NCBI GenBank assembly: GCA_016873845.1
Contig: VGVX01000020.1
Location: 1 to 37,674 of the forward strand
Direction: 5' to 3'
DNA: 37,674 nt
From: Ignavibacteria bacterium
Lineage (GTDB): Bacteria > Bacteroidota > Ignavibacteria > Ch128b
The stretch's first letter is position 1. Every line of letters starts with the position of its first letter. Both the position numbers and the translations under genes were made by a program. Shown here piece by piece: positions 24,063 to 30,847 of the stretch. Under the pieces are notes generated by a model, which did not search any database, had not been told where the DNA came from, and saw only the letters and a program-made list of their open reading frames with translations.

Positions 24063-24920
24063 ATGCCAAGAGTTATTGTTTCGGCAGCGGAAGAAATTTT
24101 AGAAAAAGAATATAAATGTCTTAACCATGGTTTTGTTCGTTTAATAGATTACATGGGAAGCGATGAATCGATAGTCCAAGCTGCAAGAGTTAGTTACGGT
24201 AAAGGAACTAAGACTATCCGCGAAGATAGAACTTTAATTCGATACTTGATGCGGCATCATCATACAACTCCTTTCGAAATGGTAGAATTAAAATTTCATG
24301 TGAAGCTTCCGATATTCGTTGCAAGACAATGGATACGCCACCGTACTGCAAATGTTAATGAATATTCCGGCCGATACTCAATTATGCCGGAAGAATTTTA
24401 TTTACCGGAAAAAAAAGACATCAAACCGCAGAGCACAACTAATCGTCAAGGGAGAAGTGAAGAAGAAATCCCATTGGAAATTCGTCAGAAGGTTTTGAAT
24501 TTACTTATGGAAGAACAAAAATCTTCCTTTAATGGATACAATGAAATGCTCGAAAGCAACGTCTCGCGTGAGCTTGCACGTATAAATCTGCCGCTCTCGC
24601 TTTATACTCAGTGGTACTGGAAAATTGATCTCCATAATCTTTTCCACTTCCTAAGACTTCGAATAGACGATCATGCTCAATATGAAATCAGAGTCTATGC
24701 TAAAGCTATGGGTGAGATGGTGAATAGAGTGGCGCCTTTAGCTTGGGAAGCTTTTGAGGATTACATTTTTAACTCCATCACTTTGTCAAAAACAGAACTG
24801 ACGGCACTGAAAGAATTTTTCCCAGAAGAAATTCCTAATCAGAAATTAGAACAACTTGATCTTTCCAGCTACGAAATTGCTGAACTTGCTGAAAAACTTA
24901 AAAAGATTCGAAAACTCTAA
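24063..24920 (+). CDS. thyX: Flavin-dependent thymidylate synthase
   Basis: Makes dTMP from dUMP using methylene-tetrahydrofolate, FAD and NADPH. 285 residues, longer than the minimal ThyX. The signature RHR-x7-S is at 92-102 (RHRTANVNEYS, then GRYS), with the FAD/dUMP-binding HHTTPFE at about 66-72 and the C-terminal NLFHFLRLRIDDHAQYEIR. No ThyA is visible in the window. There is no clear ribosome-binding site, and the gap to the upstream methyltransferase gene is 124 bases. A GC-rich palindrome begins 14 bases after the stop. Confidence 0.95.
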   Translation: MPRVIVSAAEEILEKEYKCLNHGFVRLIDYMGSDESIVQAARVSYGKGTKTIREDRTLIRYLMRHHHTTPFEMVELKFHVKLPIFVARQWIRHRTANVNEYSGRYSIMPEEFYLPEKKDIKPQSTTNRQGRSEEEIPLEIRQKVLNLLMEEQKSSFNGYNEMLESNVSRELARINLPLSLYTQWYWKIDLHNLFHFLRLRIDDHAQYEIRVYAKAMGEMVNRVAPLAWEAFEDYIFNSITLSKTELTALKEFFPEEIPNQKLEQLDLSSYEIAELAEKLKKIRKL

Positions 24921-24934
24921 TCTGGAACTTCATC

Positions 24935-24962
24935 TGCCGTCACCGACCGGTTGGTGACAGCA
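24935..24962. repeat. 28-bp dispersed palindrome, copy 1
   Basis: Arms TGCCGTCACCGA and TTGGTGACAGCA flank a CCGG loop. It lies 14 bases after the thyX stop. Two positions of the 12-bp stem are imperfect (a C-A mismatch and a G-T wobble on the plus strand). No T-run follows on either side. Confidence 0.85.
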
Positions 24963-25062
24963 CTAAATACTCCCCACTTCCAACCTTGTGAATTTTTTTG
25001 GATGGTTCGTTGTTTAATAGTTCAAGTTCTCAAAATTAATTTAAACCACAACTATATTGTAA

Positions 25063-25070
25063 AAGGAAAG
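25063..25070 (+). promoter_or_regulatory. Ribosome-binding site fixing the T9SS cargo start
   Basis: AAGGAAAG lies just upstream of ATG 25074. It supports this start over the in-frame start at 24951, which lies inside palindrome copy 1 and would put 41 non-signal residues before the signal peptide. Confidence 0.6.
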
Positions 25071-25073
25071 ATT

Positions 25074-25886
25074 ATGAGCTTTATCAAAAGAAATAAAATA
25101 TTCCTAACAAGATTTTCTATTTTCTTCATTGCTATTTCTTCATTTTTTTTATACGCCTTTAGTTCCGGAATTACAGGGCAAACAAAAAAAACCACTACAG
25201 ATGGATGCAACTGCCACGGAAGTTCACCAACTACTGCAGTAAATGTCATAATTGACGGACCCTCCTCTCTTATTATTGGGCAAAAAGCAACTTACACATT
25301 GACTATTTCTGGTGGACCTTTGGTTCGTGCCGGTACAAACATAGCTGCAAGCTCCGGCTCATTGGGTGTAATTACAGGTTCTGGACTTCGATCATCGGGA
25401 GGCGAATTAACGCATACATCACCTAAAGCGCCTGTATCTGGATCGGTAACCTTTCAATTTGAATATACAGCGCCATCAATTGCTGGAAATGTTACACTAT
25501 TCGCGAATGGCAATTCAGTAAATTTCACTGGTGGGAGCAATGGAGATCAGTGGAATTTTGCTGCAAATAAAACCATTGTTGTAAACACAATTTCTGTTGA
25601 TGACGAACTTCTTGTAAACGATTTTAGACTTGAACAGAATTATCCGAATCCGTTTAATCCGGGAACGGTTATTAGTTATCAGCTAAAAGTTAATGGTCAT
25701 GTCTCGTTGAAAGTATATGATATGCTTGGTGAAGAAATCGCTGAGTTGGTTAATGAGTTCAAGAACAATGGCAGGCATGAAGTTTACTTTGATGCAGCAA
25801 AATACAATTTACAATCAGGTGTTTATTTCTACAGACTCGATACAGAAGGATTCAATTCAATAAAGAAACTAATTTATCTAAAGTGA
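25074..25886 (+). CDS. Secreted T9SS cargo with choice-of-anchor V-like domain
   Basis: 270 residues. The signal peptide is about 1-31 (FFIAISSFFLYAFSSG). Just after it comes DGCNCHGSSP (C45, C47, H48), then an Ig-like/Reelin-like beta domain to about 180 (SGGPLVRAGTNIAASSGSLG; GSVTFQFEYTAP), matching what is called the choice-of-anchor V domain. The last 80 residues are a type A T9SS sorting domain: FRLEQNYPNPFNPGTVISYQ, VSLKVYDMLGEEIAELVN, SGVYFYRLDTEGFNSIKKLI. It should be exported across the outer membrane by the type IX system and the tail removed. Whether the CxCH binds heme or metal is unknown; it is not the canonical CxxCH. Confidence 0.88.
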   Translation: MSFIKRNKIFLTRFSIFFIAISSFFLYAFSSGITGQTKKTTTDGCNCHGSSPTTAVNVIIDGPSSLIIGQKATYTLTISGGPLVRAGTNIAASSGSLGVITGSGLRSSGGELTHTSPKAPVSGSVTFQFEYTAPSIAGNVTLFANGNSVNFTGGSNGDQWNFAANKTIVVNTISVDDELLVNDFRLEQNYPNPFNPGTVISYQLKVNGHVSLKVYDMLGEEIAELVNEFKNNGRHEVYFDAAKYNLQSGVYFYRLDTEGFNSIKKLIYLK

Positions 25887-25900
25887 TTTCAGTTATTAAT

Positions 25901-25947
25901 AGACCTTGAAGGTTCCTCGGATTAAGTTTTTGTAACCTTCAAGGTCT
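25901..25947. repeat. 14-bp perfect inverted repeat
   Basis: AGACCTTGAAGGTT (25901-25914) and AACCTTCAAGGTCT (25934-25947) are exact reverse complements around a 19-base loop, 15 bases after the T9SS cargo stop. The inner half of each arm is itself nearly palindromic (ACCTTGAAGGT). No T-run follows, so it is not a standard terminator. It belongs to a cluster of four inverted repeats in this intergenic region. Confidence 0.75.
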
Positions 25948-25959
25948 GGTCACGCATAC

Positions 25960-25987
25960 TGCTGTCACCGAACGCTCGGTGACGGCA
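25960..25987. repeat. 28-bp dispersed palindrome, copy 2
   Basis: Arms TGCTGTCACCGA and TCGGTGACGGCA flank an ACGC loop; the 12-bp stem has one T-G wobble. An A-run follows on the plus strand, not a T-run. It lies 12 bases after the 14-bp inverted repeat. Confidence 0.85.
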
Positions 25988-25997
25988 AAAAAAATCC

Positions 25998-26039
25998 AAT
26001 GTTCTCTATTTCTTAGAAATCGAGTATCGAGAGAACATT
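25998..26039. repeat. 10-bp perfect inverted repeat
   Basis: AATGTTCTCT (25998-26007) and AGAGAACATT (26030-26039) flank 22 bases. A further small hairpin, ATCGTA/TACGAT with a TTT loop, lies at 26074-26088. Both are upstream of the WG-repeat gene, so they could be operators or leader structures. Nothing in the sequence decides between these. Confidence 0.6.
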
Positions 26040-26170
26040 TTAAGACAGCCTCTGTTGTAATTCAAATTAATCCATCGTATTTTACGATAGAATTGTAAAG
26101 GTCATTTTACTAAAAATCCATTAAACAACTATTTTGATGAAGAATTGGACTTCATCTACTAAAGATAAAA

Positions 26171-26177
26171 GGGAGGA
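26171..26177 (+). promoter_or_regulatory. Ribosome-binding site fixing the WG-repeat start
   Basis: GGGAGGA lies 4 bases before ATG 26182. It supports that start, which begins directly with a signal peptide, over the in-frame TTG at 26134. Confidence 0.65.
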
Positions 26178-26181
26178 AAAA

Positions 26182-27282
26182 ATGAGAGTCCGCTTTTTGA
26201 TGCCCATGCTTTGGGCTTGTCTTTTTAGTAATCTATCAATTGCGCAGCCAACAATCGAGTGTAAGCAAATTGGCTTTTTTAAGGAAGGCTTGGCTCCGAT
26301 TCAACTTCGTGATGATTGGGGTTTTCTTGATGTGAATGGGAAAATTGCTATCGAACCGAAGTTTGCAGTTTACATAGAAGAATGGGGCGCGTTGCCGTAT
26401 TTCGACGAAGGAATGCTTGTCGTCCTTGATACGGAAACTGAGAAATGCGGTTATATAGATAAGCAAGGTAAACTTGTAATTCCATACAAATTCACACATG
26501 CTTTTAATTTTTCAGACGGTATTGCAGCAATAATCCAAGATAGCCGAGTTTTCTCTCTTATCAATACTGAAGGTAAAATTATTGCTGAAGAAATCGGTTG
26601 GCACGACGGTGGCAAGTTTAAAAACGGATTAATGAGATTTCAAAAAGAATTTCAAAATGGATTTATGAACAAAAAAGGAGAAGTCGTTATTGAACCGATG
26701 TTTGATGCTGCGACAGATTTTTGTGAGAATGTTGCCTTTGTTCAGAAAGATAATCGCTGGGGGCTTATTGACGCATCCGGAAAATATATTATCGAGCCAA
26801 AGTTCAAAGAATGTCCAGAACCGTTTTCAGGAGAAAGAACGTTTTTTATCGGTTCGGATTACAAACGTGGTATAATTGATAAAGAAGGTAAAATAATTAG
26901 TGAGCCAAAATATAATCATACTTTTCAATTCAAAGATGGATTTGCTGTTGTATCATTAAACGACTCAAAGAACCAGCAATTCTTTCAGATAATTGATCTG
27001 AATGGCAAATCAGTAAAAGAATTTCCATATACCAATAAGTATAAAGAAAATGTGACTTTTTTCTCTGGATTTCAGGAAGGATTGGCAATCGCAATGAAAG
27101 ATGGGAAAAGGGGGATGCTCGACACAAAAGGTAATACTGTAATTAAATTTGAATTCTCAGTATTGGAACCATTTTATTCCGGCCTTGCTTATGCTGAAAA
27201 ATTCGATGACAAGAACAAAAAAACAAAAAAGGGGTTCATCAATAAAAAGGGTGAATTTGTCTTTTTTGTGAATTTTATTTAG
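26182..27282 (+). CDS. Secreted WG-repeat protein
   Basis: 367 residues with a signal peptide at about 1-22 (PMLWACLFSNLSIAQ). The rest is a chain of about nine WG-type repeats, each of the form (W/R/K)G-hydrophobic-(I/L)D/N-x-x-GK-x-(V/I)-x-x-x-(K/P)F. Examples are WGFLDVNGKIAIEPKF, CGYIDKQGKLVIPYKF, WGLIDASGKYIIEPKF, RGIIDKEGKIISEPKY and KGFINKKGEFVF. WG-repeat proteins form beta-structured surfaces; no enzymatic role is known. The absence of a lipobox and of a T9SS tail suggests a soluble periplasmic location. It converges with the gltP-like gene across palindrome copy 3. Confidence 0.85.
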   Translation: MRVRFLMPMLWACLFSNLSIAQPTIECKQIGFFKEGLAPIQLRDDWGFLDVNGKIAIEPKFAVYIEEWGALPYFDEGMLVVLDTETEKCGYIDKQGKLVIPYKFTHAFNFSDGIAAIIQDSRVFSLINTEGKIIAEEIGWHDGGKFKNGLMRFQKEFQNGFMNKKGEVVIEPMFDAATDFCENVAFVQKDNRWGLIDASGKYIIEPKFKECPEPFSGERTFFIGSDYKRGIIDKEGKIISEPKYNHTFQFKDGFAVVSLNDSKNQQFFQIIDLNGKSVKEFPYTNKYKENVTFFSGFQEGLAIAMKDGKRGMLDTKGNTVIKFEFSVLEPFYSGLAYAEKFDDKNKKTKKGFINKKGEFVFFVNFI

Positions 27283-27292
27283 TTGAATCAAT

Positions 27293-27320
27293 TGCCGTCA
27301 CCGAACGCTCGGTGACGGCA
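27293..27320. repeat. 28-bp dispersed palindrome, copy 3 (perfect)
   Basis: Arms TGCCGTCACCGA and TCGGTGACGGCA are exact reverse complements around an ACGC loop, giving a fully paired 12-bp stem. It sits in the 45-base gap between two convergent genes, 10 bases after the WG-repeat stop and 7 bases before the symporter stop. No T-run follows in either direction, so it is not a canonical intrinsic terminator, although the stem could still affect transcript ends. Confidence 0.9.
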
Positions 27321-27327
27321 AAATAAA

Positions 27328-28821
27328 CTAAGCTTCACTCAAATCGGGCTTCTTCAATTCCCCTTCTGATTGAGCAATTACAACGCTGACTGCTGCATCG
27401 CCTGTTATGTTTGTAACAGTTCTGCACATATCGAGAATTCTATCGACTCCCAATACCAAAGCAATTCCTTCTTCAGGTACGTGAACAGCTTTTAATACAA
27501 TGATTAGCATAATTATGCCCACACCTGGCACAGGTGCAGTTCCAATTGATGCAAGTACAGCAGTTAATACTATCATTAATTGTTCAAATAAACTTAGATC
27601 CATTCCGTAGACTTGGGCAATAAAAACAGCCGCAACTCCTTGATAGAGTGCAGTTCCATCCATATTTATCGTTGCACCAAGCGGAAGAGTAAAGCTCGTA
27701 ATTCCTTTTGAGACACCAAGATTTTCCTCACAGCATTCCATGTTTACTGGTAGTGTTGCGGCACTCGAACTTGTACTGAATGCAATTGTCTGGGCGCGCC
27801 TCATTCCTTTGAAGAATGTTCTGATTTTCATTCTGCTGAAAAGTTTTAGCATCCCGCCGTAAACAAAAACTGTGTGAATAAACAATCCTATTAAAACTGT
27901 AAGCGAGTACCAAATAAGCGTTTGAAGAATTTCAAAACCGAACTCTCCAACTGTTGCCGCGATGAGTGCGAAAACTCCGTATGGAGCGATTTTCATAATT
28001 AAGTCTACCAACTTTATCATCGTATCGCTCAATCCGTCAAAGAAATTAACCACCGCCTGTTGTTTTTCTTTACGAACAAAAGTCAATGCAACCCCAGCAA
28101 ACACAGCGAAGAAAACAATTTGAAGCATTTCTGCATCAGCCATTGCTTTAATTGGATTGCGGGGAACGAGATTTACAATTTGAGTCATCACATCGACATC
28201 GACTTCGGTTTGGATTCTTTTACTTGCATCAGTTTGATAAGTAGCTAATAATTCCTGCTTAGTGCTTTCGGGCATTCTTGTTCCGGGCTGAACAAGATTG
28301 GCAAGAACTAATCCAACCGAAATAGCAAATGCGGTTGTCACTAAATATATCGAAATAGTTTTTCCGCCGATGCGAGCAAGTCTTTTAATATCACCAAGAC
28401 TTGCAGCACCGACAATTAGCGAAGCAAGGACTAATGGAATTGCAATCATGTTCAATAGTCGAATAAAAATATCACCTATCGGTTTAATGTAGATTGCAAT
28501 TGTTTTAACTTTCTCTACAGACTTCACATTTTCAAATATTCTTTCATCAATATTCAGCTTGATTAATTTTCGTTCTTCCGAAGAAAACGATTTGAACTTT
28601 TGAATTATCAGTAATTGATCTTTCCCAGAAAATGAACTTGTTTTATCCGAAATAAAAGCGAATGAATTCCAGTTCTGCATCTGTTCAGATTTTTGAATTC
28701 CATTTTCAATGTAAGATATTTCAAGAAGATTCTTATCGATGTGAAAGATTGCACCGAAGACTGCACCGAGTAACAATGCAAGCACAATTTGAGTGTGAAG
28801 TTTCATCTTCAATAATTTCAT
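27328..28821 (-). CDS. Dicarboxylate/amino acid:cation symporter (DAACS) with enlarged loop
   Basis: Inner-membrane transporter of the glutamate/aspartate family, 497 residues against the usual 400-440. Motifs are the serine-rich HP1 tip STSSSAATLP, TM7 NMDGTALYQG, and TM8 DRILDMCRTVTNITGD. In TM8 the Arg equivalent to GltPh Arg397, with the neighbouring Asp, Thr and Asn, indicates acidic amino-acid or dicarboxylate substrates. The extra length is a hydrophilic insertion of about 70-80 residues between TM1 and TM2 (about 30-110), expected on the periplasmic face. It lies divergent from the DUF47-Pit genes and convergent with the WG-repeat gene. Substrate identity not provable from sequence. 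Confidence 0.92.
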   Translation of the reverse strand: MKLLKMKLHTQIVLALLLGAVFGAIFHIDKNLLEISYIENGIQKSEQMQNWNSFAFISDKTSSFSGKDQLLIIQKFKSFSSEERKLIKLNIDERIFENVKSVEKVKTIAIYIKPIGDIFIRLLNMIAIPLVLASLIVGAASLGDIKRLARIGGKTISIYLVTTAFAISVGLVLANLVQPGTRMPESTKQELLATYQTDASKRIQTEVDVDVMTQIVNLVPRNPIKAMADAEMLQIVFFAVFAGVALTFVRKEKQQAVVNFFDGLSDTMIKLVDLIMKIAPYGVFALIAATVGEFGFEILQTLIWYSLTVLIGLFIHTVFVYGGMLKLFSRMKIRTFFKGMRRAQTIAFSTSSSAATLPVNMECCEENLGVSKGITSFTLPLGATINMDGTALYQGVAAVFIAQVYGMDLSLFEQLMIVLTAVLASIGTAPVPGVGIIMLIIVLKAVHVPEEGIALVLGVDRILDMCRTVTNITGDAAVSVVIAQSEGELKKPDLSEA

Positions 28822-29023
28822 AACTCACCTAAAAATTGGTCAAGTTTAGGAAAACAATGCATAGAATACAATCAGAATAATTTTAGCTCAAATGGTTAGA
28901 AAAGCTCAATATTTTTGAAAAAACGAAGGTTTTTATTGCAATAATTTTAAATCTTTCTCTTTCATTTCTTCAGGTTTATTTGCTAAGTTCGACTCCAACA
29001 ATTTATGAATTAAGGGAATCAAA

Positions 29024-29638
29024 ATGTTTAAGAAACTAATGCCTAAAGAAGAGAAGTACTTTGAAAACTTCAATGAGATGGTAAAACATCTTGAAGATAT
29101 TGCTAAATCAACTCACGATTTTTTCACTGCATCAAGCTACGATCCAGATTTATACCTAAAATTAAAACCAATTGAAAAAAGATGCGATGAGATAACATCT
29201 AAAGTTACGAAACGGCTGAATAAAACTTTTATCACTCCATTTGACCGAGAAGATATTTTTAATCTGATAAAAAAACTTGACGGCATCGGAGATATTTTAG
29301 TGGGCGCAGTATCGCGAGTTGAGACTTACAATCTTACCAAAAAAATTGAAGACGCTGATAAACTTACAGCGATCGTTGTGCAGCAATTAAAAGAACTCGG
29401 CAGGGCTATTCAGGATCTTCGTAAGGGAGATCACTTCAACGAATGTGAGGCAGTAAAAGATCTCGAAACCGAAGCCGATCACATTTACCGCAATGCGATG
29501 AAAAATCTCTTCGCAAAAGAAATGGATGCTATAACTCTTATTAAGAAAAAAGAAATTTTGGATATGCTCGAGAATGCATCAGACAAATGTCAATCAACCG
29601 CTAACGTTATCATTTCAATATTTATAAAGAACAGCTAA
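29024..29638 (+). CDS. DUF47/PhoU-like phosphate transport accessory protein
   Basis: 204-residue all-helical protein of the DUF47 (PhoU-like, formerly TIGR00153) family. The pattern is MFKKLMPKEEKYFENFNEM at the start, then KRCDEITSKVTKRLNKTFITPFDREDIF, LIKKLDGIGDILV and LETEADHIYRNAMKNLF. These proteins are regularly encoded with Pit phosphate carriers and are thought to modulate them; they may bind metal through the acidic bundles. The stop overlaps the pit start by one base (TAATG), so translation is coupled. Cytoplasmic. Confidence 0.9.
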   Translation: MFKKLMPKEEKYFENFNEMVKHLEDIAKSTHDFFTASSYDPDLYLKLKPIEKRCDEITSKVTKRLNKTFITPFDREDIFNLIKKLDGIGDILVGAVSRVETYNLTKKIEDADKLTAIVVQQLKELGRAIQDLRKGDHFNECEAVKDLETEADHIYRNAMKNLFAKEMDAITLIKKKEILDMLENASDKCQSTANVIISIFIKNS

Positions 29639-30657
29639 TGGAATTATTTTTTCCCCTCTTTATTATCTTTCTTGCACTTGTATTCGATTTCTATAATGGA
29701 ATGAACGATGCTGCGAATTCAATTGCGACAGTTGTTTCTACAAGAGTTCTTAAACCATTTCACGCTGTCTTATGGGCGGCATTTTTTAATTTTGTCGCTG
29801 CATTTGTTTTTGGAACTGATGTTGCTAAAACTATCGGTGCGGGTTTGATCGATGGCAAAATAATAGATTATAAAGTTATTTTCTCCGGACTTGTTGGCGC
29901 AATTGTTGTTTCATCTATCGCAACACATAGAGGTTTACCGATCAGCATTTCACATGCGATTATTGGTGGAATGGGTGGAGCCGCAGTAATGAAACAAGGA
30001 TTTGAATCTCTCATAATGTTAGGATTTACTAAGGTTATTTTATTCATTTTCTTTGCACCGATGCTTGGATTTGTGATTGCTTATATATTCTCGATTATTA
30101 CCTTGTGGATTGTTAGAAACAAACCTCCACGAATAGTTGATAAATATTTTAGGAAACTGCAGTTAGTTTCTGCAGGATTATACAGTTTAAGCCACGGCGC
30201 AAACGATGCTCAAAAAACGATGGGTATCATAACAATGGTTTTAGCATTAATGGCAGCTGGTGAATCTGGAGGAATAGCAACGAAAACTTTTCATGTTCCA
30301 TTTTGGGTAGTGATCACAAGTCATACTGTAATAGCTTTTGGAACGTTAGTCGGCGGTTGGAAAGTCATCAAAACTCTCGGTATGCGGATGACAAAATTAA
30401 ATCCATTCGGTGGTTTCAGTGCAGAAACTTCTGCAGGATTAACAATAATCGGTGCAACAATTTTTGGAATTCCTGTAAGTACAACTCATACAATCACCGG
30501 TTCGATCGCTGGTGTTGGTGCAGTTAAAAGTCTTTCTGCAGTAAGATGGGGAGTTGCGAGAATTATAGTTTGGGCTTGGGTATTGACAATTCCGCTTTCA
30601 GCTTCTGTGTCTGCTGGAACATATTGGGTGTTTATAAAAGTTTTACATTTGTTTTGA
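29638..30657 (+). CDS. pit: Low-affinity inorganic phosphate transporter (Pit family)
   Basis: Inner-membrane metal-phosphate/cation symporter, 339 residues, about 10 helices. The two inverted-repeat signature motifs are visible: DFYNGMNDAANSIATVVSTR near residue 17 and SLSHGANDAQKTMGIITMVL near residue 182. Also visible are GLPISISHAIIGG in the first half and GIPVSTTHTITGSIAG in the second. It is translationally coupled to the DUF47 gene upstream. A 190-base gap follows, with an antitoxin-like remnant and palindrome copy 4. Confidence 0.94.
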   Translation: MELFFPLFIIFLALVFDFYNGMNDAANSIATVVSTRVLKPFHAVLWAAFFNFVAAFVFGTDVAKTIGAGLIDGKIIDYKVIFSGLVGAIVVSSIATHRGLPISISHAIIGGMGGAAVMKQGFESLIMLGFTKVILFIFFAPMLGFVIAYIFSIITLWIVRNKPPRIVDKYFRKLQLVSAGLYSLSHGANDAQKTMGIITMVLALMAAGESGGIATKTFHVPFWVVITSHTVIAFGTLVGGWKVIKTLGMRMTKLNPFGGFSAETSAGLTIIGATIFGIPVSTTHTITGSIAGVGAVKSLSAVRWGVARIIVWAWVLTIPLSASVSAGTYWVFIKVLHLF

Positions 30658-30748
30658 TTTTTCTTTGTCTAGTATAAAACTAGTAAATTGTTTTGCGATT
30701 CAATATGTTTCAGATGTAAGACAGTTTAATTTTCGAAGGTTTGATCTT

Positions 30749-30841
30749 ATGGAAGTAAAACAGATTTTAGAGCGAGAATTAAAACTAAAACCATCCGAGC
30801 GGGCAATAGTTGTTTTGTTGCTGTCACCGACCGGTCGTTGA
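30749..30841 (+). pseudogene. Addiction-module antitoxin-like remnant cut by palindrome
   Basis: A 30-codon frame reads MEVKQILERELKLKPSERAI, then VVLLLSPTGR and stop. The first 24 residues match the start of the short addiction-module component family (PF09720-type; pattern L-x-L-x-P-x-ERA-x-(L/V)-x-x-x-LL). From residue 25 on, the codons lie inside palindrome copy 4 (30819-30846), which supplies the stop. Intact members are about 65-75 residues, so this is a truncated copy. No toxin gene is adjacent. The motif is short and the family call tentative. Confidence 0.45.
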
Positions 30842-30846
30842 CAGCA
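30819..30846. repeat. 28-bp dispersed palindrome, copy 4
   Basis: Arms TGCTGTCACCGA and TCGTTGACAGCA flank a CCGG loop, with one C-T mismatch in the 12-bp stem. It ends one base before the stop codon of the minus-strand symporter and interrupts an antitoxin-like frame on the plus strand. It shares the CCGG loop with copy 1, whereas copies 2 and 3 have ACGC. Confidence 0.85.
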
Positions 30847-30847
30847 A

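Noticed and set aside
24951-25073. An upstream extension of the T9SS cargo gene starting at 24951
   Set aside because: That start lies inside palindrome copy 1 and would place 41 unrelated residues before the signal peptide. ATG 25074 has a good ribosome-binding site.
30658-30748. Short CTAGT/ACTAG hairpin after pit as a terminator
   Set aside because: The stem is only 5 bp of AT-rich sequence with no T-run; probably chance.
24935-30846. The four palindromes as a CRISPR array
   Set aside because: Copies are 1-3.5 kb apart with genes between them, vary in sequence, and no cas genes are present.
24935-30846. The palindromes as ordinary intrinsic terminators
   Set aside because: None is followed by a T-run on the strand of the gene it would terminate, and the 12-bp stems are conserved in sequence, not only in structure. 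An effect on transcript ends is still possible.
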